From contig JAHCAW010000005.1 in assembly GCA_019634695.1 (NCBI GenBank), positions 62,001-126,000 of the forward strand: DNA of 64,000 nucleotides, written 5' to 3'. Within the stretch, counting starts at the first letter, position 1; each line of letters starts with the position of its first letter. Below the pieces are notes generated by a model that ran no database searches, was not told the DNA's origin, and was given only the letters and a program-made list of their open reading frames with translations. Below, one piece after another: positions 1-8,595 of the stretch. Source of the DNA: Candidatus Sumerlaeia bacterium. GTDB taxonomy: Bacteria > Sumerlaeota > Sumerlaeia > SLMS01 > JAHLLQ01. Made by a program: the position numbers and the translations under genes.

Positions 1-739
1 AGCCCCAGTTCGTGCCGCCCGGCTCGGCGTAGCCGTGCAGCGCGAAGCCGTCGATCTTGCTCTTGTCCGGCACGGCGTCGATCATGCGGAACAGGAACTC
101 GTTGCCGTCCATGTAGCGAAACGTGTCCGCCGGGCCCGGCGACACGGCCTGCATCAGCACCACCTGCTGGCGCGGCGCCACCAGCGCGTTCGTCTCGTGA
201 ATCTTGTCCCGCACGGCCAGGTAGGTCTGCGCGTATTGCTCGGGCGTCGGCTCCCACATGGCGCCGGTGTAGTTGTTCGACGAGCTGTTCCACCGCCGGT
301 TCTCGCCTCGGATGTTCACCTCGTTGCCCACCTGCCAGACGTGGACGTAGTCCTTCAGCGTCGTCGCCGCGCTCTTGGCTGCCTCGGCGTACTGCGCCAC
401 GGTGAACGGGTCCGACGGATGCGGCACGTTGCAGTCCCAATAGGGCTGGATGCGGAAGACGAAGCCGTGGCCCTTGCCGACCGAGGCCTTCTGGCAGTGG
501 CTGACGAAATAGCCCGGCTGGTCCCAGGGCGGCGCCGCCGCCGGATCGACGTGCGTGATCTCCGTGAGCCAGATCCCCGCCCCGTTCGACATCGCCTCGA
601 CGTCGGTGGCTTGGCCGACCGAGATCGAATCCGTATTCGGATACCAATGAATGCCCAGCAGGGAATTGGCGTGGGGCGGTGCGGCCAGAACGGGTCCGGC
701 CGCCAGCAGCACCCCGCCCAGTGCAAGTCGAAGTCTCAT
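1..739 (-). CDS. Secreted glycoside hydrolase-like protein (clan GH-A type), 3' part beyond window
   Basis: Only the first 246 codons are present; the gene runs off the left edge. The product opens with a signal peptide (MRLRLALGGVLLAAGPVLA, then APP), so it is exported. Near residue 120 it has WQVGNEVN, the Asn-Glu pair that in (beta/alpha)8 glycosidases of clan GH-A carries the acid/base glutamate, and the LLGIHWYPN stretch near residue 30 looks like strand 1 of such a barrel. The substrate cannot be read from this half. The ATG is preceded by a GAGGGAGG ribosome site, and a LacI-type operator lies about 40 bases upstream, which fits sugar-controlled expression. The barrel assignment rests on these motifs only; a catalytically inactive relative is possible. 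Confidence 0.7.
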   Translation of the reverse strand, partial: MRLRLALGGVLLAAGPVLAAPPHANSLLGIHWYPNTDSISVGQATDVEAMSNGAGIWLTEITHVDPAAAPPWDQPGYFVSHCQKASVGKGHGFVFRIQPYWDCNVPHPSDPFTVAQYAEAAKSAATTLKDYVHVWQVGNEVNIRGENRRWNSSSNNYTGAMWEPTPEQYAQTYLAVRDKIHETNALVAPRQQVVLMQAVSPGPADTFRYMDGNEFLFRMIDAVPDKSKIDGFALHGYAEPGGTNWG

Positions 740-778
740 CGGGGAATCCCTCCCTCGGTGGAGCGTTTGGCCTGTCGG

Positions 779-792
779 CGCAAGCGCTTACA
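779..792. promoter_or_regulatory. LacI/GalR-family type operator
   Basis: The 14 bases CGCAAGCGCTTACA contain the perfect 8-bp palindrome AAGCGCTT and match the general LacI-family pattern TGNAANCGNTTNCA at all but the first position. The site lies 40 bases before the start of the glycosidase gene on the minus strand, where a repressor could block transcription. No LacI-type regulator gene is in the window. The match is by eye and a chance occurrence is possible. Confidence 0.45.
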
Positions 793-915
793 TCCACGCC
801 AGCACCCCCCGCCGACGCAAGCCTTTCCGGCCGCGAGGCACGGGTGGTTGCCATCAACGCCCGTCTCGACTACCCTGTGATCGAGATCGTCTCCTCGCCC
901 GAGGTATGAGAAACG

Positions 916-1197
916 GTGTCCGCCGAGTACTTCGACTATCCACGGGTCGGCCATGAGGCCGGATTCACCGACGAGCAGCTCGCCGAGCTCTACCAACGGA
1001 CGCTGGCCGAGTACCATGGCGACCAAATGTTGGCGGAGCTGCGCATGCTGCGCACCTGTTCCGCAGTCCTGCGGGGTGGCTGCACGGTCGAGGAGGCTCT
1101 GCTGCCCGAGCCTGACCTGCCGGCAGCAGTCGACTTCCGCGTTGCCGAGAGCCCGCAGCGCTACCGCGACGAGGATACCGGCTTGCCGGAGGCCTGA
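916..1197 (+). CDS. Small hypothetical protein, 93 aa
   Basis: This reading frame starts at GTG, eleven bases after a GAGGT ribosome site. It encodes an acidic, probably mostly helical 93-residue protein without signal peptide, membrane segment or cysteine pair (it has single cysteines near residues 48 and 56). I do not recognise a family. Normal amino-acid composition, unlike the arginine-rich shadow frames here, argues that it is translated. Its last 37 bases overlap the 3' end of the convergent EI24-like gene. It is divergent from the glycosidase gene, so both could share the 740-915 control region with the LacI-type site. No function is offered. Confidence 0.6.
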   Translation: MSAEYFDYPRVGHEAGFTDEQLAELYQRTLAEYHGDQMLAELRMLRTCSAVLRGGCTVEEALLPEPDLPAAVDFRVAESPQRYRDEDTGLPEA

Positions 1198-1973
1198 TCG
1201 CCGGCCGGTGACGGGTCCGGATTCTCCACCTTCAGCAACTCCGCGTAGACCATCGACGCGGCGACGGCGGCCAGGGGCGGCATCAGGAACAATGTGCACG
1301 GCACCGCCAGCATCGGCAGCCCGAACCCGAGCGCGAAGCGTCGGTTCGCCCACAGCCAACGCAGCTTGCGGCCCGCCGTGATGCCGCGCCGGTCCATTGG
1401 ATTCGAGAACGCGTCGAACGTCAGGAACGCCGCAGCGGTGCAACCCTGCGCCAGCACCGCCAGCACCGGTCCAATCACCGGCACCACGCCCAGCAGCAGC
1501 ACGCCGAGGAACACCGGAATCACGAGCAGGACGCGCTTGATTGCCTCGCGCAGCGAATGCGCCACGCCCGCCCCGAAGCTCGTCGGCGGCGCCAGCAGGT
1601 CCGAACGCGTGCCGAATCGCTCGCGCTCCACCGCCTCGCCGATCTTGTCATGGAACGGCGCGCCAAGGATCACCGCGCCCAACAGGAAGAACAGCGCCGT
1701 CGTCGCCAGTGTGAACGGCAGCAGCAGGACCAGCAGGATGACGCCGGCCACTCGGTGGAACAACTCGTAGTCGGTCGGAATCAGGCCGTGCAGCACCCGA
1801 TGCAGCACCACGGCGATTCCCAGCGCCAGCGGCACGACCACCAGCACGTTCAGCAGCCACGGGACGGCGCACAGCCCCAACAGGCGCGGGCGCGAGAGCA
1901 GGAAGCCGGCGGCCTCGAAGGGCGCGCGCACACCGCGGCGAAACCCGAGCGGCTCGGGATTCAGCAGCGTCAT
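1161..1973 (-). CDS. EI24/CysZ-like multi-pass membrane protein
   Basis: The 270-residue product has several long hydrophobic segments (around residues 30-60, 75-105, 145-175 and 205-240) and the layout of the EI24 (etoposide-induced 2.4) family, which includes the sulfate permease CysZ. In bacteria most members outside CysZ have no assigned substrate. The start MTLLNPEP at 1973 has GAGG eight bases upstream; an in-frame ATG at 2006 and a GTG at 2030 are alternatives. It follows mmsA by 71 bases on the same strand and may be the last gene of the pyrimidine operon, though nothing links it to that pathway by function. The family call is fairly secure, the role unknown. Confidence 0.7.
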   Translation of the reverse strand: MTLLNPEPLGFRRGVRAPFEAAGFLLSRPRLLGLCAVPWLLNVLVVVPLALGIAVVLHRVLHGLIPTDYELFHRVAGVILLVLLLPFTLATTALFFLLGAVILGAPFHDKIGEAVERERFGTRSDLLAPPTSFGAGVAHSLREAIKRVLLVIPVFLGVLLLGVVPVIGPVLAVLAQGCTAAAFLTFDAFSNPMDRRGITAGRKLRWLWANRRFALGFGLPMLAVPCTLFLMPPLAAVAASMVYAELLKVENPDPSPAGDQASGKPVSSSR

Positions 1974-2044
1974 GCGCAACGCCTCGGCGGCCTCCGGCAG
2001 TCCCATGCGCCCCCGTTCGCGGCGTGCCACGAACCACGCACCGA

Positions 2045-3520
2045 TCAGCTCATCCAGTTGCTGCGGTGCTTGTCGCTCCACTTCGTCGTGATCTTCTTCG
2101 TGTTCGTCCAGAAGTCGATCGCCTGCTCGCCGGTGATGTCGCCATCGCCGAACTTGCTGTCGAACCATCCGCCGAAGGCGAAGGGCTCGCGCGGCACGGG
2201 CACGCCGATGTTGACGCCGATCATGCCGGCGTTGGCGCGCTCGGCGAAGTACTGCGCAACGCCGCCGTTCGTCGTGTAGATCGCCGCCGCGTTGCCGTAC
2301 GGATTCGCGTTCTCGATCGCCAGCGCCTCGTCGAGCGTCTTCGTGCGCACGATCGACAGCACAGGCCCGAAGATTTCGTCGCACGCGCACTCGTGCGCGG
2401 CCGGCGCGCCGTCGATGATCGTCGGCCCCAGATAGTTGCCGCCGGCATCGCCCTCGCTGCGCGCCTTGCGCCCGTCGAGCAGGATCTTCAGCCCGTCGCG
2501 CTCGGCGCGGTCGATGTAGCCCGTGATGCGCGCATGCGCGGCGGGCGAGATGATCGCTCCCACGTCGCGTCCCGGCACCATCGCGGCCGCCAGTTCGCGC
2601 ACGCGGTCGATGATTGGCTCGACGTCTCCCACCGCCACCACGACGCTGGCCGCCATGCAGCGCTGGCCCGCGCAGCCCGTGAACGACGCCAGAATGTTCG
2701 TCGCTGTCATCTCCGGATCGGCGTCCGGCACAACGACGAGGTGGTTCTTCGCGCCGCCCAGCGCCCGCACCTTCTTGCCATGCGCGCTTGCCCGGCCGTA
2801 AACCAGCTTCGCCACCTTCGTCGAACCGACGAAGCCGACCGCCTTGATGCCCGGATGATCGCAGATCGCCTCGACGATCTCGCGGTCGCCGTTGATCACC
2901 GACAGCACGCCGTCGGGCAGGCCGGCTTCCTTCATCAGCCGCGCCATCGCCGTCGAACACAGCGGCGTCACCTCCGAGGGCTTGAGCACGAAGGCATTGC
3001 CGCACGCGATCGCCAGCGGAAACAGCCACATCGGCACCATTGCCGGAAAGTTGAACGGTGTGATGCCGGCCACTACGCCGACCGGGTGCCGCACGCTGTG
3101 GCACTCGACGCCGCGGCTCACCTCAAGCACCCGGCCCGCCGCGAGTTGCGGCAGGCTCGTCGCGAACTCCACGCACTCGATGCCCTTGGCCACGCTCGCG
3201 CGCGCCTCGCCCAGCAGCTTGCCGTTCTCGAGCGAGCACAACTCGGCCAACTCGTCGAGGTGCTCCTCGAGCAGCGCCTTGAAGCGGAACAGCACCTGCA
3301 CGCGGTCCTTCACCGGCACCGCCGCCCAGGCGCGCTGCGCCTTCGCGGCGGAGGCGACCACCGCATCCAGTTCCGAGGCGCGGCTGAGCGGCACTTCGGC
3401 CAGCACGCGTCCCGTCGCGGGTGAAATCACCGGCTGGCGCCGGTCCGAGCTGCTCTCGACCGCCTTGCCGGCAACCCAGTTCGGGACCACCGCCGGCAGC
3501 GTCGCAATGTCGATCGACAT
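2045..3520 (-). CDS. mmsA: Methylmalonate-semialdehyde dehydrogenase (CoA-acylating)
   Basis: A 491-residue aldehyde dehydrogenase of the MmsA group, at the usual family length. It oxidises methylmalonate semialdehyde or malonate semialdehyde with NAD+ and CoA, giving propionyl-CoA or acetyl-CoA plus CO2. The substrate-side FNFPAMVP sequence starts near residue 157, the NAD-binding GFVGSTKVA near 229, and the catalytic cysteine is C288 in GQRCMA. It is the last enzymatic step of the operon: the aminotransferase upstream would make its semialdehyde substrates from beta-alanine (uracil) and beta-aminoisobutyrate (thymine). The gap to preA is 15 bases. Valine or inositol breakdown also use this enzyme, but the neighbours make pyrimidines the likelier source. 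Confidence 0.93.
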   Translation of the reverse strand: MSIDIATLPAVVPNWVAGKAVESSSDRRQPVISPATGRVLAEVPLSRASELDAVVASAAKAQRAWAAVPVKDRVQVLFRFKALLEEHLDELAELCSLENGKLLGEARASVAKGIECVEFATSLPQLAAGRVLEVSRGVECHSVRHPVGVVAGITPFNFPAMVPMWLFPLAIACGNAFVLKPSEVTPLCSTAMARLMKEAGLPDGVLSVINGDREIVEAICDHPGIKAVGFVGSTKVAKLVYGRASAHGKKVRALGGAKNHLVVVPDADPEMTATNILASFTGCAGQRCMAASVVVAVGDVEPIIDRVRELAAAMVPGRDVGAIISPAAHARITGYIDRAERDGLKILLDGRKARSEGDAGGNYLGPTIIDGAPAAHECACDEIFGPVLSIVRTKTLDEALAIENANPYGNAAAIYTTNGGVAQYFAERANAGMIGVNIGVPVPREPFAFGGWFDSKFGDGDITGEQAIDFWTNTKKITTKWSDKHRSNWMS

Positions 3521-3535
3521 GATGTGCTTCTCCTC

Positions 3536-4666
3536 TCAGGGCTTGGCCGACGCGGGCGTGTCGGTGTTCGACGTCAACGCCTCGCTCTGCCGCGTGATCT
3601 TGTCGCCATCCCATTCGTTGTCGCGGGCCGACTGGCCGGCGCGCTCGCGCCGGGCCTGCACCTGACGCTCCACAAGGTCCTTGTGCGTCGTCAGGTACTG
3701 CAGCGAATGCCCACGGAAATCGTCGAGCGTCGCGAAGCCATGTTCCTCCATGAACTTCTCGAGGCCGGCGATCAACTCCTTCACCATCCCGAAGCCCTGC
3801 AGCATCGCCGCCGTGCACACCTGCACCGTGTGCGAGCCGAGCAGGATGAACTGAATCGCGTCGGACGAGCACTCGACGCCGCCCATGCCCGAGATCGTCA
3901 CCTCGCGCGGCAGCGACCGCCCCAGCTCCGACACCATCCGCAACGCGATCGGCCGCACCGCCTGGCACGAGTAGCCGCCCGGCAGGCTGTAGCCCTCGAC
4001 CGTCGGATACGGCCGCAGCGTCTTCAGGTCCACGCCCGTCACCGACAGGATCGTGTTGATCGCCGAGATGCCCGAGGCGCCCCCGCGAATCGCCGCCGCC
4101 GCCGGCACACGGATGTCCGTGATGTTCGGTGTCATCTTGGCCCACACCGGCTTGCTCGTCGAGCTGCTCGCCCAGCGGCAGACATTCTCGACCATCTCGG
4201 TGTTCTGGCCCATGGCGCCGCCCATGCCGCGCTCGGGCAGGCCGTGCGGGCAGGACAGGTTCAGCTCGAAGCCGTCCACGCCCGCCGCATCGCAGCGCTG
4301 CGTGATCTCGCGCCAGCGCCACTCCTCGTATTCCTCCATGATCGAGGCGATCAGCATCTTCTCGGGGAACTCCGCCTTGAGCTGGCGGAACTCCTCCTCC
4401 CAGATTTCGATCGGGCGGTCCGAAATCAGCTCGATGTTCTGGAAGCCGATGACCTCGCCCTTCTCGCGGCTCTTCAACTTCGCGTAGCGGGGGGCGACGT
4501 TGTTGACCTTGTCGCACTCGAGGCTGACGGTTTTGGCGACGACGCCGCCCCAGCCCTCCTTGAAGGCCTTGGCGATCATCTGCCGGTTCGTTCCCGGAGG
4601 CCCGGAAGCGATGACGAACGGATTCTCGAACGTCATACTGCCGGTGCGGACGGTGATGTCGGGCAT
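3536..4666 (-). CDS. preA: Dihydropyrimidine dehydrogenase, PreA-type catalytic subunit without Fe-S tail
   Basis: The 376-residue protein matches the FMN-binding (beta/alpha)8 domain of dihydropyrimidine dehydrogenase. The signature NLSCPHGLPERGMG includes the expected active-site cysteine C139, and AKMTPN and the late glycine-rich phosphate site (SGMGG, near residue 263) are present. It would reduce uracil and thymine to the 5,6-dihydro compounds. E. coli-type PreA ends in a two-cluster ferredoxin domain and pairs with PreT. Here the C-terminus is a short charged tail with no cysteine motifs, and no PreT gene is in the window, so the electron donor is unknown. It lies 39 bases after the dihydropyrimidinase gene. 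Confidence is high for the family and moderate for the reaction. Confidence 0.88.
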   Translation of the reverse strand: MPDITVRTGSMTFENPFVIASGPPGTNRQMIAKAFKEGWGGVVAKTVSLECDKVNNVAPRYAKLKSREKGEVIGFQNIELISDRPIEIWEEEFRQLKAEFPEKMLIASIMEEYEEWRWREITQRCDAAGVDGFELNLSCPHGLPERGMGGAMGQNTEMVENVCRWASSSTSKPVWAKMTPNITDIRVPAAAAIRGGASGISAINTILSVTGVDLKTLRPYPTVEGYSLPGGYSCQAVRPIALRMVSELGRSLPREVTISGMGGVECSSDAIQFILLGSHTVQVCTAAMLQGFGMVKELIAGLEKFMEEHGFATLDDFRGHSLQYLTTHKDLVERQVQARRERAGQSARDNEWDGDKITRQSEALTSNTDTPASAKP

Positions 4667-4705
4667 TGCTGGTGCTCCTTCCTGTCTGTCAGGGAGTGTG
4701 CGGGC

Positions 4706-6115
4706 CTACAGACGCAGACCCGCGGTGCGGCGCGGCAGCCACTGTCCTCTCCCCGCCTTGCCCACCACCTTGTAGTCGTCCACGATCACCTCGCCCCGCG
4801 AGACGGTCGTGCGTGCGAAGCCGGCCAGTTGCCAGCCCTGGAACGGCGACCAATCCGTGTTCGTCTCCATCTTCTTCCAGTCCACCTTGGTCGCCTTCTT
4901 CGGGTGGATGATCGCAAGGTCGGCATCCGAGCCCACCTGCACCGCACCCTTGCGCGGATACAGGCCCATGATCTTGGCCGGATTCGTCGACAGTACGGCG
5001 ACCATGTCCTCCACCGTCAGCCGCCCGCCCAGCACGCCGTGCGTGTACACCACCGGCATCAGCGTCTCCAGCCCCGGCATGCCCATCGGGATCTTCGTCC
5101 AGTCGCCCTTCCACATCGCCTTCTGCTTGCGCGTGAACGAGCACGTGTCCGTCGAGACCACCGAGACCTCGCCCGATTGCAGGCCCTGCCACAGGCGCTC
5201 CTGGTCCGCAGGCTTCTTGAGCTGCGGGCAGCACGCGAACAGGTGCCCGTCCTTGCCGCGGAACACTGAGTCGTCCAGCACCAGGTACTGCGCGCACGTC
5301 TCGGCAATCACGGGCACGCCGCGGTCCTGCGCCGCGCGCACGATCTCCGTGCCCTCGGCCGTCGACATGTGCACGATGTAGAGCTGGCCGCCCGTCGCCT
5401 CGCACCATGCGGTGGCGCGCTGGATGGCTTCCGCCTCGATGAAGTTCGGCCGCGACATTCCGTGCAGCCGCGCCCCGTACTTCTTCATCAGCTTCGACGT
5501 ATGGTGCCGCGCGATCAGCTCGTCGAGCACCCGCGACGACTCCGCATGGATCAGCAGCATCGCGTCCAGGTCGCGCATGCGCTCCAGCGTCCCGAAGATC
5601 GCCCGGTCGTCCGACTGCCAGCCCTCGGACTCGTAGATCATGAACTCCTTGAACGTCGGGAAGCCCCGCCGCACCATGCCCTCGATCTCGTCCTTGTGCT
5701 GATCGTAGTTCGTCACGCAGATGTGGAACGTGTAGTCGATCAGCGCCTTGCCCTCGGCGCGCTTCATCCAGTTGTCCGCCGCCTCGGACAGCGTCTCGTA
5801 TCCCTTGCCGTTCTTCTTGCGGTACGGGATGGCGAAGTCGATCAGCGTCGTCACGCCGCCGCGCGCACCCGCGCGCCCGCCGGAACGATAGTCGTCCGAC
5901 GACGTCGTCCCGCAAAACGGCAGCTCCAGGTGCACGTGCACGTCCAGCACGCCGGGCAGCACATAGTGCCCGCGCGCGTCGATCACCTTCGCGTCGCCCG
6001 TCGGCAGCGACGCGCCGATCGCCGCGATCTTCTCGCCCGAAATGCCCACGTCCGCCTTCACCTGGCCCTCGGCCGTCACCACCGTCCCGCCCTTGATGAT
6101 CTTGTCCAGTCTCAT
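4706..6115 (-). CDS. hydA: Dihydropyrimidinase / D-hydantoinase
   Basis: A 469-residue cyclic amidohydrolase that opens dihydrouracil or dihydrothymine to the N-carbamoyl-beta-amino acid. The binuclear metal site can be followed along the chain: H60 and H62 in DVHVH, the lysine that becomes carboxylated (K156 in PTFKEFM), H190 in LLIHAES, H249 in IVHMST, and D323 in VSTDTC. Length and motif order fit dihydropyrimidinases rather than allantoinase or dihydroorotase. It starts one base after the aminotransferase stop codon, so the two are probably translationally coupled. Neighbouring preA and beta-ureidopropionase supply the steps before and after. Hydantoin would be a possible alternative substrate. 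Confidence 0.93.
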   Translation of the reverse strand: MRLDKIIKGGTVVTAEGQVKADVGISGEKIAAIGASLPTGDAKVIDARGHYVLPGVLDVHVHLELPFCGTTSSDDYRSGGRAGARGGVTTLIDFAIPYRKKNGKGYETLSEAADNWMKRAEGKALIDYTFHICVTNYDQHKDEIEGMVRRGFPTFKEFMIYESEGWQSDDRAIFGTLERMRDLDAMLLIHAESSRVLDELIARHHTSKLMKKYGARLHGMSRPNFIEAEAIQRATAWCEATGGQLYIVHMSTAEGTEIVRAAQDRGVPVIAETCAQYLVLDDSVFRGKDGHLFACCPQLKKPADQERLWQGLQSGEVSVVSTDTCSFTRKQKAMWKGDWTKIPMGMPGLETLMPVVYTHGVLGGRLTVEDMVAVLSTNPAKIMGLYPRKGAVQVGSDADLAIIHPKKATKVDWKKMETNTDWSPFQGWQLAGFARTTVSRGEVIVDDYKVVGKAGRGQWLPRRTAGLRL

Positions 6116-6116
6116 C

Positions 6117-7478
6117 TCACGCCTCCATGGCAGTCAGGGATCGATCCAGCACGTCCAGCAGGAAGTCCGCATCCGCCTCCGTCATGCACATCGGCGGCTT
6201 CAGCCGAATCACGTTGCCGTACAGGCCGCCCTTGCCGAGCAGCACGCCCAACGCACGCGCGCGCTCCACCAGTTCGGCCGTCTCCTTGTTCGCCGGTTCC
6301 TTCGTTCCGCGGTCGCGCACCAGTTCGATGCCCAGCATCAGGCCCTTGCCGCGCACGTCGCCGATCAGTCGGTGCCGCTCCTGCATCTTGCGCAGGCCCG
6401 CCAGGATGCGGTTGCCCACGCGCTTGCTGTTCTCCTGGAGGCCGTCCTCGTCGATCGCTTCCAGCACTGCAAGGCCCTGCGCCATCGAGACCGGATTGCC
6501 GCCGAAGGTGTTGAAGTGTATGCGCTGGGCCAGCTTCTGCGCGATCTCGGCCCGCGTCGTCACCGCTGCCAGCGGCGCCCCGTTGCCGATGCCCTTGGCC
6601 ATCGTCACGATGTCGGGCACGACGCCGAAGTTCTGGAAGCCCCAGTAGTGGTCGCCCGTGCGGCCGAAGCCCGTCTGCACCTCGTCCGCGATGCACAGCC
6701 CGCCGTAGCGCCGCGCCACCTCGTACGCCTTCGCGAAGTAGGACGCGTGCGGCATCGTCGTCCCGCCCACGCCCTGGATCGGCTCGGCGATGTAGGCGGC
6801 GATTCGCCCCGGCGTGGAGAACTTGATCACTTCCTCGATGTCCGCCGCCGCCTTGGTCGCGATCTCCTCCGGCGTGCCGCTGAACGGCGAGCGATACGGA
6901 TCCGGGTTCATCGCATGGTGGATGCCCGCCGACACGTGCGTCGGGAACTTCCACGTGTGGTGCGACGTCAGGCCCATCGCCGACGGCGAGCCCCCGTGAT
7001 AGCCATTCCGCAGCGCGATGACGTCGTGGTTGCCCGTGAACAGGCGCGCCATCGTGATCGCCAGGTCGTTGGCGTCCGAGCCCGAGTTGACGAAGTACGT
7101 CACGTCGAGCCCGGGCGGGAACTTCGTGGCCAGCTTCTTGGCGAACTCGGTGATTGCCGGGTGCAGGTAGATCGTCGTCGTGTGCTGCAACGTGCGGAGC
7201 TGTTCGCTGGCGCGCTCCAGGATGCGCGGGTGGCAGTGCCCGGCCGACACCGTCACGATGCCGGCGAAACAGTCCAGATACCGCCGGCCCGTCTCGTCGA
7301 ACAGGTACTGCATGTGCCCTTCGACGATCATCAGGGGGTCGGCGTAATAGGTCAGCAGTGCCGGCGAACAGAAGCGCTTGCGGTCGGCCAGTACCTGCTC
7401 GCGGCTCGGGCCCGTGTAGGGCTTCGGCTTGTGCGCGCACGGCGGCAGTTGGGGTGGGGCTTGCGTGTCGGTGGTCAT
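6117..7478 (-). CDS. Class III aminotransferase, AGXT2-like (beta-alanine / beta-aminoisobutyrate)
   Basis: A 453-residue PLP enzyme of aminotransferase class III. The phosphate-binding NSGSDAND lies at 131-138, the pyridine-nitrogen aspartate at D265 in DEVQTGFGR, and the Schiff-base lysine at K295 in MAKGIGNG. The overall pattern resembles mammalian alanine-glyoxylate aminotransferase 2, which also acts on beta-aminoisobutyrate. Between beta-ureidopropionase and mmsA it would convert beta-alanine and beta-aminoisobutyrate to malonate and methylmalonate semialdehyde, with pyruvate or glyoxylate as acceptor. The start at 7478 is the first ATG giving a normal family N-terminus. The substrate is inferred from context; the class is certain. 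Confidence 0.9.
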   Translation of the reverse strand: MTTDTQAPPQLPPCAHKPKPYTGPSREQVLADRKRFCSPALLTYYADPLMIVEGHMQYLFDETGRRYLDCFAGIVTVSAGHCHPRILERASEQLRTLQHTTTIYLHPAITEFAKKLATKFPPGLDVTYFVNSGSDANDLAITMARLFTGNHDVIALRNGYHGGSPSAMGLTSHHTWKFPTHVSAGIHHAMNPDPYRSPFSGTPEEIATKAAADIEEVIKFSTPGRIAAYIAEPIQGVGGTTMPHASYFAKAYEVARRYGGLCIADEVQTGFGRTGDHYWGFQNFGVVPDIVTMAKGIGNGAPLAAVTTRAEIAQKLAQRIHFNTFGGNPVSMAQGLAVLEAIDEDGLQENSKRVGNRILAGLRKMQERHRLIGDVRGKGLMLGIELVRDRGTKEPANKETAELVERARALGVLLGKGGLYGNVIRLKPPMCMTEADADFLLDVLDRSLTAMEA

Positions 7479-7516
7479 GAGGCGGACCCCCTTTCGGGTC
7501 TGTCGAGCGACGGGTA

Positions 7517-8386
7517 TCAGGGTGCGACGAGCGAGTCGTAGGTGTCCGGGCGGCGGTCGCGATAGAACTGCCAGACGTTGCGCACGTCGCGGATCGTGTC
7601 GAGGTCGAGGTCGGCCACGACGACGGCGCTCTTGTCGCGCGGCGCTTCGGCGATGATCTTGCCGCGCGGATCGCAGAAGTAGGACTGGCCGTAGAACTCG
7701 CCGATGTTCCAGGGGCCTTCGGTGCCCGGGCGATTGATTGCGCCCACGAAGTAGGCGTTCGCGCACGCGGCCGCCGGCTGCTCCAGCTTCCACAGGTACT
7801 CGCTCAGCCCCGCCACGGTGGCCGACGGATTGAAGACGATCTCCGCGCCGCCAAGGCCCAGCGCACGCCAGCCCTCCGGGAAGTGCCGGTCGTAGCAAAT
7901 GTAGACACCCACGCGCGCGTACCGCGTCTGGAAGACCGGATAGCCCATGTTGCCCGGCCGGAAGTAGAACTTCTCCCAGAAGCCCGGGTTGCAGTGCGGG
8001 ATGTGAATCTTGCGGAACTTGCCGAGAAACGTGCCGTCGGCATCGATCACGGCGGCCGTGTTGTAGTAGACCCCCGTGTTCTCCTCCTCGTAGATCGGCA
8101 CGACAAGCGCCATCTGGTGCTTCTTGGCCAACTGCTGCATCAGGCGCGTGGTCGGCCCGTCGGGGATGCGCTCCACGAGGTCGTACCACTTGATGTTCTG
8201 CTCCGCGCAGAAATAGGGGCCGACGAACAGTTCCTGGGGACAGGCAACCTGGACGCCCTGGGCGGCCGCCTCCTCGATCTGGGCGACGACCTTGTCGGTC
8301 ATCTCCTTCTTCACCTGCGCGACCGAGTCGTTGCCCGACCCGTCGAACTTCGTCTGGATCACGGCGCTGCGCACGATTCTCGCCAT
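7517..8386 (-). CDS. Beta-ureidopropionase (N-carbamoyl-beta-alanine amidohydrolase)
   Basis: A 289-residue nitrilase-superfamily amidohydrolase. The catalytic triad is visible as E52 in CPQELF, K126 in FRKIHIP and C164 in YICYDRHFPEG, the last being typical of N-carbamoyl amidohydrolases. It would release beta-alanine or beta-aminoisobutyrate, CO2 and ammonia from the ring-opened pyrimidine. The start MARIVRSAVIQ at 8386 is chosen because a candidate promoter lies at 8459-8487, inside any longer reading frame, and because upstream residues do not look like family sequence. It is the first enzyme gene of the operon, 38 bases before the aminotransferase. Confidence 0.92.
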   Translation of the reverse strand: MARIVRSAVIQTKFDGSGNDSVAQVKKEMTDKVVAQIEEAAAQGVQVACPQELFVGPYFCAEQNIKWYDLVERIPDGPTTRLMQQLAKKHQMALVVPIYEEENTGVYYNTAAVIDADGTFLGKFRKIHIPHCNPGFWEKFYFRPGNMGYPVFQTRYARVGVYICYDRHFPEGWRALGLGGAEIVFNPSATVAGLSEYLWKLEQPAAACANAYFVGAINRPGTEGPWNIGEFYGQSYFCDPRGKIIAEAPRDKSAVVVADLDLDTIRDVRNVWQFYRDRRPDTYDSLVAP

Positions 8387-8458
8387 CGGATTCGCTCTGC
8401 CCCTTGGGATGTCTTGCCGCCGGGAGACGGCGGATTCGCCTGCGAAAAACTCTTCCCC

Positions 8459-8487
8459 ATCATAGAGGAAAGACAACCAACTAAGAA
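8459..8487 (-). promoter_or_regulatory. Candidate sigma-70 promoter of the pyrimidine operon
   Basis: On the minus strand TTCTTA is followed after 17 bases by TATGAT (8464-8459), five of six to the -10 consensus. Transcription would start near 8452 and leave a leader of about 65 bases before the beta-ureidopropionase gene. The -35 match is only three of six, so activator dependence is possible. The permease upstream ends at 8596 and could also read through. Confidence 0.4.
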
Positions 8488-8595
8488 CGACCTGCCCGCG
8501 CGGCAACGAAAAACTAACGCGCCGACGAACCCGATGGCAGGATCACCCGGGCGCCCGCCAGGGGGCAACACTTCTGATGTCAAGGCTCCGGCTTC

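Noticed and set aside
3524..5269. A 581-codon reading frame on the plus strand opposite preA and the dihydropyrimidinase gene
   Set aside because: It is Arg/His/Ala-rich without domain signatures and lies antisense to two clearly recognised enzymes; high-GC DNA makes such shadow frames common.
8578..8583. TTGACA on the minus strand as -35 of the pyrimidine operon
   Set aside because: It overlaps the region just after the permease stop, but nothing like a -10 box lies 16-18 bases downstream.
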